Shown: in pieces, positions 16,961 through 25,337 of the stretch
How positions within the stretch are numbered: the first letter of the stretch is position 1
Layout: every line of letters starts with the position of its first letter
Source: Puniceibacterium confluentis
GTDB lineage: Bacteria > Pseudomonadota > Alphaproteobacteria > Rhodobacterales > Rhodobacteraceae
DNA length: 64,000 nucleotides
Reading direction: 5' to 3'
NCBI RefSeq assembly: GCF_007923445.1
Contig: NZ_VOJI01000006.1
Span: 186,001-250,000, forward strand
Made by a program: the position numbers and the translations under genes
The notes under the pieces: generated by a model
The model's input: the letters and a program-made list of their open reading frames with translations, nothing else
Told to the model about the DNA's origin: nothing
The model's database searches: none

Positions 16961-18096
16961 GCGGTGCCCTCGACCGCAGGGCCGGGCAGGGGTTTGCCCG
17001 GCTTGAACGGCCCCGCCGCGCGACGCAGCAGCAGGCCGCAGATCACCAGCCCTATCAGCGACGGCAGGTAGATCAGCGGCCACAGCGCGGCATTGTCGCG
17101 CACCGGATCGGTCACGGCACTTTCGGCGAGTTTGATCACGACGAGCAGGAAGATGGCAAACACGATCTGCCGACCCACCCCGAAGCGGCTGTAGCCGCCG
17201 ATCATCAGCGCCGAATAGCCGATCAGCGCAGCCACCACCGCCAGCAGCGGCTGCTGGAACCGGGTGTGTGCCTCTTCCAGGGTTTCGCCCGGCGACTCAC
17301 GCGCGGCCTCGGCCACGGCCTCGGTGTCGGTCAGCAGTTCGAGTGTCGGTACAAACTGGATCTTGCGGCGCGGCAGGCTGTCGGCGGTGATCAGCCCGCT
17401 GATGTCATAGGTCAGATCGGTGAAGTTCGTGGTCGACAGGGTTTCCTTGGAAACGTTCAGCGTCTGGGCCAGCCCGCTCTGCATCACAAGTTTTGGCCCG
17501 ACGGTGTCGCGCAGCAGATAAGCCTGTTCCGCGGTATAGGTCACCACGCGATCCTCTTGTCGGCGGTCCGACAGAAACACGTCGCGCAGTTCGCCATCGG
17601 TGGTGATGTCGCGAATGTAGAAGGTGACACCGGATGTCGGGTGCAGGAAGGCGCCCTCGCGCAGCAGTCGGGCGCTGACGGAACCCGAAATCTCGGCCTC
17701 GCGCAGACGCAGCTGTTCCAGGCTTTTCGGCACCAGGAAATGTGTGAGCACCGACATCATCGCCGCCACGATCAGCCCGAAGATCAGCACGGGACGGGCC
17801 AGCCGCCAGGGTGAAAAGCCGGTGGCCTGGACCACGGTCAGTTCGGATTCCGAGCTGAGCCGGTTGGTGACATAGACCGCAGCGGCAAAAGCCGCCATCG
17901 GCAGCACCATACGGATCACGTTCGGCAGGCTCAGCGCCGTGAATTCGAGGAACACACCCGCAGAATGGCCGTCCGCGATCAGCCGGTCGAACAGGATCAC
18001 CGCCCGGTTCACCCAGTAGACTGACACCAGCACCAGAGCGAAAAAGCCGAACAGCACCATGAGTTGCGACAGTACGTATCTGTCGAATCTGGCCAA
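16957..18096 (-). CDS. lptF: LPS export ABC transporter permease LptF
   Basis: Partner permease of LptG in the LPS exporter, 379 residues. Three N-terminal helices include MVLFGFFALVLVSVYWVNRAVILFDRL and LPNVIRMVLPMAAFAAAVYVTNRLSSESELTVVQATGFSPWRLARP, the family signature region. A periplasmic domain (FLHPTSGVTFYIRDITTDGELRDVF) and C-terminal helices follow. It is the promoter-proximal gene of the six-gene minus-strand operon and diverges from pepA across a 125-bp gap that should hold both promoters. The ATPase gene lptB is not in the window. Confidence 0.94.
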   Translation of the reverse strand: MARFDRYVLSQLMVLFGFFALVLVSVYWVNRAVILFDRLIADGHSAGVFLEFTALSLPNVIRMVLPMAAFAAAVYVTNRLSSESELTVVQATGFSPWRLARPVLIFGLIVAAMMSVLTHFLVPKSLEQLRLREAEISGSVSARLLREGAFLHPTSGVTFYIRDITTDGELRDVFLSDRRQEDRVVTYTAEQAYLLRDTVGPKLVMQSGLAQTLNVSKETLSTTNFTDLTYDISGLITADSLPRRKIQFVPTLELLTDTEAVAEAARESPGETLEEAHTRFQQPLLAVVAALIGYSALMIGGYSRFGVGRQIVFAIFLLVVIKLAESAVTDPVRDNAALWPLIYLPSLIGLVICGLLLRRAAGPFKPGKPLPGPAVEGTA

Positions 18097-18221
18097 GGCG
18101 GTCCTCCAGAACCTGTTGCGTCGGATGTGACCCTACACGCGCCTGATCTGCGGGAAAAGGTGGCTCTGGTCAATGGGGCGTCGGCGCTTTACCTCTTGGG
18201 CAAACAGAGAGGACCCTGCTG

Positions 18222-19694
18222 ATGACCGAGTTGAGAGAGATCACCTTTGTGCCCGTCGATCTTGAGGCGCTGGCCACCCTGGAAGGGCGGATCGCCGTCT
18301 GTGTGACCGCCGACGGCAAGATGAGCCCGGGCGCACGCCGCCTGAACCGGCTGACCAAGGGTGCACTGGCACGGGCGACCGAATCTGAACGTTGGGAAAA
18401 GATGAAGGACGGCGATGTTCTCAGCCTTGCCTACCCGACGGGGCTGGTGGCCGAGGCGGTGGATCTCGTGCGGCTGGAGCGGCGCGCCGATGCGGCGCTG
18501 GCACGCAAGGCGGGGGCGGCGCTGGCCCGGTGTGCGGGAAAATCCCTGCTGACCGTGCTGGCCGAGAGCCAGCGCGGCGCCGAGGAAATGGCGCTGGGAC
18601 TGGTGTTGCGCGGCTACGGCTTCGAGGCCCGCAAGTCAGAGCAGCCCGAGCCGCTGGGCGCCGCCGTGTTCATGTGTGCCAAGGCGGATGAGGTCGCCTC
18701 TGCTGCCGAACCGCTGCTGGCGGTGGCGGAAGGGGTGGTCTTTACCCGAGATCTGGTGAACGAGCCGGCCAACGTGCTCAACACCGAGGAATTTGCCGAC
18801 CGCCTGCTGGCGTTGACGGCACTGGGCGTCGAGGTCGAGGTGCTGGACGAGGCCCAGATGCAGGAGCTCGGCATGGGCGCGCTGCTGGCTGTCGGGCAGG
18901 GGTCCGACAACCCGTCGAAGTTGGTGATCATGCGCTGGAACGGTGGTGCCGAGGGCACGGCCCCGCTGGCGCTGATCGGCAAAGGTGTCGTGTTCGATAC
19001 CGGCGGGATCTCGCTCAAACCTTCGGCCGGCATGGAAACCATGACCATGGACATGGGCGGTGCCGGGGTTGTGGCCGGGGTCATGCGGGCGCTGGCGCGG
19101 CGCAAGGCAAAGGCCAATGTGGTCGGTCTGGTCGGCATCGTCGAGAACATGCCCGACTCCAAGGCGATGCGCCCCGGAGATGTCGTGACTTCGATGAAGG
19201 GCGACACGATCGAGATCAACAACACCGATGCCGAGGGGCGCTTGGTGCTCTGTGATGTGATGTGGTACGCGCAGCAGCATATCAAGCCGAGCGCGATGAT
19301 CGACCTTGCCACCCTGACCGGCGCCTGCATCGTCGCGCTGGGGCATGACAATGCCGCCGTCTATTCCAATGACGACGCGCTTTGCGGCCAGTTTCTCAAG
19401 GCTGCGGCGGACGAACAGGAAGGTGCCTGGCGGATGCCGATGGGGCAACCCTATGCGGACCTGCTGAAATCGCCGATTGCCGATCTCAAGAATTCCGGCG
19501 GCCGGCCGGCCGGTTCGATCACCGCGACCGAATTCCTGAAACGCTTTGTGCAGGCCGACATGCCCTGGATCCATCTCGATATCGCCGGGGTGGCGCATGT
19601 GCCGCGTGACCTGACCCTGTCGCCCAAGGGGGCGACGGGCTGGGGGGTTCTGACACTGAACCGGCTGATCGCGGAGCAGTACGAGACCGAATGA
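18222..19694 (+). CDS. pepA: leucyl aminopeptidase (M17) PepA
   Basis: Cytosolic dinuclear-zinc aminopeptidase that removes N-terminal residues from peptides, 490 residues. The family signature NNTDAEGRLVLCDVMWYAQ is present, with GKGVVFDTGGISLKPSAGMETMTMDMGGAG supplying metal ligands and the catalytic Lys/Asp. The N-terminal M17 domain precedes it (TRDLVNEPANVLNTEEFADR marks the junction). A good ribosome-binding site (AGAGAGGA) precedes the ATG. holC follows after one base, a conserved pepA-holC pairing. Confidence 0.95.
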   Translation: MTELREITFVPVDLEALATLEGRIAVCVTADGKMSPGARRLNRLTKGALARATESERWEKMKDGDVLSLAYPTGLVAEAVDLVRLERRADAALARKAGAALARCAGKSLLTVLAESQRGAEEMALGLVLRGYGFEARKSEQPEPLGAAVFMCAKADEVASAAEPLLAVAEGVVFTRDLVNEPANVLNTEEFADRLLALTALGVEVEVLDEAQMQELGMGALLAVGQGSDNPSKLVIMRWNGGAEGTAPLALIGKGVVFDTGGISLKPSAGMETMTMDMGGAGVVAGVMRALARRKAKANVVGLVGIVENMPDSKAMRPGDVVTSMKGDTIEINNTDAEGRLVLCDVMWYAQQHIKPSAMIDLATLTGACIVALGHDNAAVYSNDDALCGQFLKAAADEQEGAWRMPMGQPYADLLKSPIADLKNSGGRPAGSITATEFLKRFVQADMPWIHLDIAGVAHVPRDLTLSPKGATGWGVLTLNRLIAEQYETE

Positions 19695-19695
19695 T

Positions 19696-20154
19696 ATGGG
19701 AGCCGCCTATTTCTATCACCTGACACAGCGCCCGCTCGAGGTGGTTCTGCCGCAGCTGCTGGAGCGGGCGCTGGCCCAGGGCTGGCGCGTGGCGGTGCGC
19801 GGGCGCGAGGCCGGGCACATGACCTGGCTCGACGAAAAGCTCTGGCTGGTGCCCGAGGACGGGTTCCTGCCACATGCGCTGGACGGTGGGCCGCAGGACA
19901 GCGCGCAGCCGGTGCTTCTGACGACCGGAACCGAGCTGCGCAACGACGCCGTATGCCTGATGTCGGTGGACGGGGCCGAGGTTTCGGCGGCCGAGGTGCA
20001 GGCGATGCAGCGCGTCTGCGTGCTGTTTGACGGCAACGACCCCGGTGCGGTCCAGACGGCGCGGGTGCAGTGGAAAGCCCTGACCGACGCCGGCTGTCCG
20101 GCGCAGTACTGGTCGGAGGAGTCCGGCCGCTGGGAGAAAAAGGCGGAGAAGTGA
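19696..20154 (+). CDS. holC: DNA polymerase III chi subunit HolC
   Basis: Clamp-loader accessory subunit that links the replisome to SSB. In the 152 residues the pattern YFYHLTQRPLEVVLPQLLERALAQGWRVAV, WLVPEDGFLPHAL, QPVLLTT and RVCVLFDGNDPGAVQTARVQWKAL covers the whole chi fold. It begins 1 bp after the pepA stop, so it is co-transcribed with pepA, as in many alpha- and gammaproteobacteria. Confidence 0.92.
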   Translation: MGAAYFYHLTQRPLEVVLPQLLERALAQGWRVAVRGREAGHMTWLDEKLWLVPEDGFLPHALDGGPQDSAQPVLLTTGTELRNDAVCLMSVDGAEVSAAEVQAMQRVCVLFDGNDPGAVQTARVQWKALTDAGCPAQYWSEESGRWEKKAEK

Positions 20155-20171
20155 GAGGATCGGGGCGGCGG

Positions 20172-20753
20172 TTACCGTTCGAGAACCAGCGTGCCGCCGG
20201 AAATCTCCAACCGGTCAAAGCGTTGCAGGTAGCTCATGCCGAGCAGCGATTGCTCCATCTCGCCGCCGTTCACATAGGCGCGCACCGCCCGGTCCGTAAA
20301 CGGCCCGAGGGACATGCGGTCGATCCTGACCGGGGCGGTCTGCACCGGTCCGTTGGCGGTCATCGCCTGCGCAAAGAACGCCAGCCCCTGCAGGTCTATG
20401 CCCGCGGCGGCGGCATCGCTGCGGGTCAGCACGATGCCGCTGGCACCGGTGTCGACCACAAAGCGGACCGGCGCACCGTTGAGTTCGAGGGTCACGTAAT
20501 AGTGTCCGTCCGGTGCGCGCGGCAGTTCGATCCGGCCATCCTCCGCAATCACTGCCTGCTGCGGCAGCACGGTCCGGCGGATGTCGTCCCATAGTCCGAC
20601 AGCAGCAACCGTGCCCAGAAAGATCAGGCCCCAGGCCGCAGCGGCCTGTGCCTTTTTGCCCAGGGAGTCGCGGTTCTGCACAAAGACCCAGAACACCAGA
20701 ACAGCGCCCAGCAGCAGGAGATACGCGAGGTGTCCGAGGTCGAGGGAAGTCAT
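20172..20753 (-). CDS. TIGR02281-type clan AA (retropepsin-like) aspartic protease
   Basis: Membrane-anchored protein of 193 residues. The N-terminal part has two hydrophobic segments (LAYLLLLGAVLVFWVFVQN and AAAWGLIFLGTVAAVGLWDDI). A single aspartic protease domain follows, with the catalytic motif VRFVVDTGASGIVLTRSDAAAAGID and the second hallmark QSLLGMSYLQRFDRLEISGGTLVL. Such proteins would act as dimers on the periplasmic side. The physiological substrate is unknown. It converges on holC. Confidence 0.88.
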   Translation of the reverse strand: MTSLDLGHLAYLLLLGAVLVFWVFVQNRDSLGKKAQAAAAWGLIFLGTVAAVGLWDDIRRTVLPQQAVIAEDGRIELPRAPDGHYYVTLELNGAPVRFVVDTGASGIVLTRSDAAAAGIDLQGLAFFAQAMTANGPVQTAPVRIDRMSLGPFTDRAVRAYVNGGEMEQSLLGMSYLQRFDRLEISGGTLVLER

Positions 20754-20815
20754 GTGGCACGTCCTTTGTTCCTGAAGAGGATGTAGGGAGGCAAAGGGTC
20801 GGTTGTTAGTCCCGG

Positions 20816-21436
20816 TCAGCCGGTGACGCCAACGGCACGCAGCCCGTCCAGAACAAACTGCACGGACAGTGCCGCCAGCAACATGCCCAGAAGCCGCGTG
20901 ACCACGGTGATGCCGGTCTTGCCCAATGCCCGCTCGACCAGCCCGGCGCTGAAAAAGAACACCAGCACGATCAGCAGCACCCCGACCAGCACCGCAAGAA
21001 CCGAGGCCATGCCAAGCGCGTCACTGGTCTGACCCGTCAGCAGGATCACCGAGGCAATGGCCCCCGGTCCGGCGATGAGCGGGATGGCAATGGGAAACAC
21101 CGACGGGTCGGGGAAATCCGCGTCCTGTTCGGCGGTGTCCTCGCGCCGCTTGGTGCGCCGCTCGAACAGCATGTCGAGCGCGGTTATGAAAAGCAGGATG
21201 CCGCCGGAAATGCGGAATGCCGCCATCGAGATGCCGATGAAGTTCAGCACTGATTCCCCGAGAAAGGCGAACAGGAACAGCACGGCGGCGCCGACGGCAC
21301 AGGCGCGCAATGCCACGGTGCGACGGTGGCGGCTGTCGGCGCCCGAGGTCAGAGCGATGAAGATCGGTGTCAGCCCGATCGGGTCAATCACCACAAGAAG
21401 GGTGACAAAAGCGGTGATGAGAAAAGCACTGTCCAT
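20816..21436 (-). CDS. MarC family inner-membrane protein
   Basis: Multi-pass membrane protein of the MarC/YchE (UPF0056) family, 206 residues. It shows the family start FLITAFVTLLVVIDPIGLTPIFIALT, SVLNFIGISMAAFRISGGILLFITALDML and FPIAIPLIAGPGAIASVILL, with about six hydrophobic segments. Function is not established; earlier links to multiple antibiotic resistance were not upheld. The ATG at 21436 has CAGGGA just upstream; the frame is open 36 bp further, where no ribosome-binding site is seen. Confidence 0.88.
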   Translation of the reverse strand: MDSAFLITAFVTLLVVIDPIGLTPIFIALTSGADSRHRRTVALRACAVGAAVLFLFAFLGESVLNFIGISMAAFRISGGILLFITALDMLFERRTKRREDTAEQDADFPDPSVFPIAIPLIAGPGAIASVILLTGQTSDALGMASVLAVLVGVLLIVLVFFFSAGLVERALGKTGITVVTRLLGMLLAALSVQFVLDGLRAVGVTG

Positions 21437-21649
21437 GTTCCCTGCCTTAGGGTGCATGGCGCGCTCTGACAAGGTGGCGCGACAACGGTCCGGACTGCAA
21501 TGGTCCTAGTGCGGGACCAGCCCCTCACATTCGCCGGGCTATTTGACGCCCGGAGAAGGTGGGGGCAGGTCCTGATCCGCAAAACAGTGCGGCGTTTACA
21601 GGCGGGCCCGCAAGCGGCTGGCCGCCTTGGACCGGACCGGTCCGTGGGG

Positions 21650-23503
21650 TCAGACCGTTTCGGCCTGATCGAGCTTTTCCAGCGCCGCCATCCAGAGCGA
21701 TTCCGCACGGCCCAGCGCTTCCATCACTTCGGCGTACTTCTTGTTCCAGGTCGCCAGCTCGCCCGCGCGGCCATCCTCATAAAGCGCAGGGTCGGCCAGT
21801 TTCTTTGCCAGCTTGTCGCGCATTTCGTTGAGTTTGTTCACCCGGTCTTCGCCCTTGCGGGCTTCGGAGCGCATCGCGAGGACTGCGTCGCGCGTCGGGC
21901 GTCTGGGTTTTTCCGCTGCCGGCTTGGCGGCCTTGGACGGCTTGTCCGAGGCGAGCAGAAGTTTGCGGTAGGCTTCGAGGTCGTCGTCATAGGGGGCGAC
22001 GGTGCCGTCCTTGACCAGCCACAGCCGGTCGGCAACCATGCCCAGAAGGTGCATGTCGTGGCTGACCAGGATCACTGCGCCGGAATAGGCCGTGAGTGCC
22101 TCGACCAGCGCCTCGCGGCTTTCGATGTCGAGGTGGTTGGTCGGCTCGTCGAGGATCAGCAGGTGCGGCGCGTCGATTGTGGCCAGCAACAGCGACAGGC
22201 GTGCTTTCTGACCCCCGGACAGCCGGCCGACTTCGGTATCGGCCTGATCGGCGCCAAGGCCAAAGCCGGCAAGCTGGGCGCGCAGCTTGGACTGCATCGT
22301 GTCGGGGCGCAGCCGCTGCAAGTGCGACAGCGGCGATTCGTCGATGTGCAGCTCGTCCACCTGATGCTGGGCAAAATAGCCGATCCGCAGCTTGTTTGAG
22401 CGGGTCATCTTGCCGTCCATCAGCGGCAGGCGGTCCGAGAGCAGTTTCGACAGGGTCGATTTGCCCTGGCCGTTCTTGCCCAGAAGCGCGATGCGGTCGT
22501 CCTGGTCGATGCGCAGGTCGAGACGGCCCAGCACCTTGGTCTGGCCATAACCGGTAGAGCCGCCCTCGATATGGATGATCGGTGGTGACAGCTCGTCCGG
22601 CTGCGGGAAGGTGAAGACCCGCTTTGCGGCCTCTTCCGGCGGCGTGATCGTGTCCATCTTTTCGATCATCTTGACCCGGGCCTGGGCCTGTTTCGCCTTC
22701 GAGGCCTTGGCCTTGAACCGGTCGACGAACTTTTGCAGGTGGTCCTTGCGGGCCTGCTGTTTCTTGGCCATCGAGGTCAGCACGGCACGCTGTTCGGCAC
22801 GTTGGCGCGCAAACTGGTCGTAGGGACCGCTCCAGTAGGTGAGCTTCTTTTCCTCAAGGTGCAGGATGCCGCCCACCGCCCGGTTCAGCAGTCCGCGGTC
22901 GTGGCTGATGATGATCACCGTATGCGGATATTTCGCCAGGTAATTTTCCAGCCACAGGGCGCCTTCGAGGTCGAGGTAGTTGGTCGGTTCGTCCAGCAGC
23001 AGCAGGTCGGGCTGGGCAAACAGCACTCCCGCCAGCGCCACCCGCATCCGCCAGCCGCCGGAAAAGGCCGAACAGGGCTGAAGCTGTTCTTCGTCGTCAA
23101 ACCCCAGTCCCTTGAGGATCGAGGCGGCGCGCGCCTCGGCGGACCAGGCGTCGATATCCGCGAGCCGGGTCTGGATATCGGCAATGCGGTGCGCATCGGT
23201 CGCGGAGTGGGATTCGGCCATGAGGCTGGCGCGTTCGGTGTCCGCCGCCAGCACCGTGTCGAGCAGCGAGGTCTCCGAAGCGGGCACCTCCTGGGCGACG
23301 CCACCGATCTTGGCGCGGCTGGGAAGCGAGATGGTGCCGGTGTCGAGCGTGAGTTCGCCGCGGATCAGCTTGAAAAGCGTGGTCTTGCCCGCGCCGTTGG
23401 CTCCGACGAGGCCCACCTTGTGGCCTTCGGGGATCGTCGCAGAGGCTTCGACCATGAGCGGGCGGCCTTCGACGGAATAGGATATGTCCTGAATCTTGAG
23501 CAT
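21650..23503 (-). CDS. ABC-F family ATP-binding protein
   Basis: Soluble tandem ATPase of the ABC-F type (Uup/YheS-like), which act on ribosomes or in translation and maintenance rather than transport. The 617-residue protein has two nucleotide-binding domains: GANGAGKTTLF with FSGGWRMRVALA and LLLLDEPTNYLDLE, then GKNGQGKSTLSKLL with LSGGQKARLSLLL and LLILDEPTNHLDIE. The linker between them is basic and helical. A C-terminal Lys-rich coiled coil contains KLNEMRDKLAKKLADPALYE. The open frame extends 639 bp upstream antisense to ndk; the ATG at 23503 gives the family start MLKIQDISYSVEGRPL. Confidence 0.93.
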   Translation of the reverse strand: MLKIQDISYSVEGRPLMVEASATIPEGHKVGLVGANGAGKTTLFKLIRGELTLDTGTISLPSRAKIGGVAQEVPASETSLLDTVLAADTERASLMAESHSATDAHRIADIQTRLADIDAWSAEARAASILKGLGFDDEEQLQPCSAFSGGWRMRVALAGVLFAQPDLLLLDEPTNYLDLEGALWLENYLAKYPHTVIIISHDRGLLNRAVGGILHLEEKKLTYWSGPYDQFARQRAEQRAVLTSMAKKQQARKDHLQKFVDRFKAKASKAKQAQARVKMIEKMDTITPPEEAAKRVFTFPQPDELSPPIIHIEGGSTGYGQTKVLGRLDLRIDQDDRIALLGKNGQGKSTLSKLLSDRLPLMDGKMTRSNKLRIGYFAQHQVDELHIDESPLSHLQRLRPDTMQSKLRAQLAGFGLGADQADTEVGRLSGGQKARLSLLLATIDAPHLLILDEPTNHLDIESREALVEALTAYSGAVILVSHDMHLLGMVADRLWLVKDGTVAPYDDDLEAYRKLLLASDKPSKAAKPAAEKPRRPTRDAVLAMRSEARKGEDRVNKLNEMRDKLAKKLADPALYEDGRAGELATWNKKYAEVMEALGRAESLWMAALEKLDQAETV

Positions 23504-23791
23504 GGGCGCGCCATAGCAGAGGTCCGGGGCGGGCGCCAGAGAGCTTCGGCATCGGGGCGCCGACACGGCGGTGGCGCGCCGGAATGCCGCAAATGAGAGC
23601 AACTGCGGCCGACTGCGGGCCGGTTCGGGCGCGGATCGGCGGTGGGTGCGTGACCCGGCGTGGCCGCGGTGGTTCGGTGTCAGGGCCGGAGGCTTCTGCC
23701 CTTCCCAATGCAATTTTCGCATGGTATCCGACCGGCCATCTGGATTTCGGTCGGGCAGACAGCCCGACCTTTGATTATGGAGTGACTGAAA

Positions 23792-24214
23792 ATGGCCATC
23801 GAACGCACCCTGAGCATCATCAAACCTGATGCCACCAAGCGCAACCTGACCGGCAAGATCAACGCAAAGTTTGAAGAAGCGGGTCTGCGCATCATCGCGC
23901 AGAAGCGCATCCATCTGACCAAGGCACAGGCCGGAACCTTCTATGCCGTGCACAAGGAGCGCCCGTTTTACGACGAGCTGTGCGAGTTCATGGCCTCCGA
24001 GCCGGTCGTCGCGCAGGTTCTGGAAGGCGAAGCAGCAATCTCTAAGAACCGTGAAGTCATGGGCGCAACCAACCCGGCAGATGCCGCGGCGGGTACGATC
24101 CGTGCCGAATTTGCCGAATCGGTTGGCGAGAACTCGGTGCACGGTTCTGATGCCCCCGAGACCGCCGCAGAAGAAATTTCTTATTTCTTCTCGGGTCTTG
24201 AGCTGGTCGGCTAA
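23792..24214 (+). CDS. ndk: nucleoside diphosphate kinase
   Basis: Transfers gamma-phosphate among NTPs and NDPs through a phosphohistidine. The 140-residue protein starts [23 protein letters not shown] and carries the active-site His117 in [16 protein letters not shown]. Length and motif are standard. It diverges from the ABC-F gene across 288 bp of non-coding sequence with no other gene visible. GGAG precedes the ATG by 10 nt. A strong palindromic terminator follows. Confidence 0.97.
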   Translation: MAIERTLSIIKPDATKRNLTGKINAKFEEAGLRIIAQKRIHLTKAQAGTFYAVHKERPFYDELCEFMASEPVVAQVLEGEAAISKNREVMGATNPADAAAGTIRAEFAESVGENSVHGSDAPETAAEEISYFFSGLELVG

Positions 24215-24221
24215 GGTACTG

Positions 24222-24235
24222 CATCACGCGTGATG
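24222..24235. repeat. perfect 14-bp palindrome CATCACGCGTGATG
   Basis: Self-complementary sequence immediately after the ndk stop and 5 bp before the terminator. It may be part of the 3'-end structure or a protein site. No second copy was noticed. Confidence 0.5.
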
Positions 24236-24240
24236 TGACG

Positions 24241-24268
24241 AAAAGGGCACCCCGGGGTGCCCTTTTTT
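24241..24268 (+). terminator. intrinsic terminator after ndk
   Basis: AAAAGGGCACCCC followed directly by GGGGTGCCCTTTT plus two further T. A 13-bp perfect palindromic stem with a T-run. It sits between convergent ndk and the DUF4112 gene and is symmetric enough to work in both directions. Confidence 0.88.
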
Positions 24269-24294
24269 GATGTGGGGGCCGATCTCGGGAACCG

Positions 24295-24672
24295 TTACGC
24301 GGCGCGGATCGCGGTTTCGCCGGTATGGCGCGTCTCGACGTGCGCGCGCAGCAGAGCCGCGTTGCGCAGGTTCGACTTGAAGCCGACGTCGAATAGGTCG
24401 CCCACCAGGGGCACGAGGCCGATCAGCCAGTCCGCGCCCGAGTTCAGTGCCATCCGCGCCATTCCCGCGCGCGGCAGACCCAACCGGTGCGCGGTGTGCA
24501 GATGATATGCAAGCGGCAGCAGCGTGACGGTGTCGCCCACCCCGGGGATCAGGCCAAGCAGGCTGTCCCAGCCCACCCGGATGCCGGTAAACGGGATCCG
24601 GAACGCGGTGTCCATGCGCCGGGCGAGGGACTCGGCGCGGGCCAGGGCGCGAAAGTCGGATTCGGCGCTCAT
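24295..24672 (-). CDS. DUF4112 domain protein
   Basis: 125-residue protein of unknown function. The family pattern is clear: RMDTAFRIPFTGIRVGWDSLLGLIPGVGDTVTLLPLAYHLHTAHRLG and GADWLIGLVPLVGDLFDVGFKSNLRNAALL, with two Gly/Pro-rich amphipathic or membrane hairpins. The ATG at 24672 overlaps the stop of the upstream YqaE-like gene in an ATGA junction, so the two are translationally coupled. The frame is open far upstream, but that part is the shadow of the YqaE gene. Confidence 0.85.
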   Translation of the reverse strand: MSAESDFRALARAESLARRMDTAFRIPFTGIRVGWDSLLGLIPGVGDTVTLLPLAYHLHTAHRLGLPRAGMARMALNSGADWLIGLVPLVGDLFDVGFKSNLRNAALLRAHVETRHTGETAIRAA

Positions 24673-24842
24673 GCGCGGGCCGGGCCGGTGCGGGCGATGA
24701 TCCAGACGGCATGCACGATGCCGGGAATATAGCCGAGCAGGGTGAGAAGGATGTTGAGCCAGAAGTGTTTGCCCAGTCCGACCTGGAGAAAAACCCCAAG
24801 CGGCGGCAGCAGAATGGCAAAGATGATGCGGATCAGATCCAT
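24669..24842 (-). CDS. YqaE/Pmp3 family small membrane protein
   Basis: 57-residue proteolipid-type protein. It begins MDLIRIIFAILLPPLGVFLQ and continues VGLGKHFWLNILLTLLGYIPGIVHAVWII, the two-helix Pmp3/YqaE signature with the PPLGVF and LGYIPGIVHA motifs. Members are linked to membrane potential and salt or stress tolerance in yeast, plants and bacteria. It is the first gene of the coupled pair with the DUF4112 gene (4-bp overlap). Confidence 0.9.
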   Translation of the reverse strand: MDLIRIIFAILLPPLGVFLQVGLGKHFWLNILLTLLGYIPGIVHAVWIIARTGPARA

Positions 24843-24908
24843 GGAATGTGCCTCTTTCGAATGGTGTCGCTTGCCGGGACAACGACATCCCGCGGCAAAG
24901 GTTCCGGA

Positions 24909-25256
24909 TCATTTGTTTCCGCGCGGGCGCAGTCCGATGTCGCGCAGGAACCTTTCCAGGTCTTCGGACGGGGCCTCTGGATCAGCCGCGCGCTCTGCCT
25001 TCAGACTGTCGAACTTCCTGCGCAACGCGTCTTTTTCAGCGCCTTTGCAATCGTTCCAGGGACGCCCTTGCAGCGCCATGTGCAACACGTAATAGCTGAT
25101 GAAATGGGGCCGCGTGCCGGTGGCCAGCAGGCGGCGGTACGCCTCGTGTGCGCCGAGGTCCCGCAGCATTTCCGCGCTGTCGATGCCTGCCCGGGTACAG
25201 GCAGATTCGACCGCGGGGCCGAGGTTGCGCAGGCTGGAGACCGGGGTTTTGTGCAT
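24909..25256 (-). CDS. TfoX C-terminal domain protein
   Basis: 115 residues. MHKTPVSSLRNLGPAVESACTRAGIDSAEMLRDLGAHEAYRRLLATG and ISYYVLHMALQGRPWNDC match the TfoX/Sxy C-terminal helical domain (helix-hairpin-helix-like), without the N-terminal TfoX domain. The competence role of full-length TfoX cannot be assumed. The tail (AADPEAPSEDLERFLRDIGLRPRGNK) is charged. The gene lies 66 bp upstream of the YqaE pair on the same strand. Confidence 0.8.
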   Translation of the reverse strand: MHKTPVSSLRNLGPAVESACTRAGIDSAEMLRDLGAHEAYRRLLATGTRPHFISYYVLHMALQGRPWNDCKGAEKDALRRKFDSLKAERAADPEAPSEDLERFLRDIGLRPRGNK

Positions 25257-25337
25257 CTGACATCCGTTCGGACTACGTTTTGTTGGTGCAGCGCACGTCC
25301 CGGTGGCCCGACCGGTGCCCGGTGCGCGGAATTTCCC

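Noticed and set aside
23504-24142. Long N-terminal extension of the ABC-F gene
   Set aside because: It is antisense to ndk and unlike any ABC-F N-terminus; the ATG at 23503 fits the family.
24222-24268. Possible attachment site or inverted repeat of a mobile element after ndk
   Set aside because: The two palindromes are fully explained by a terminator plus a short dyad; no integrase, duplication or element boundary is seen.
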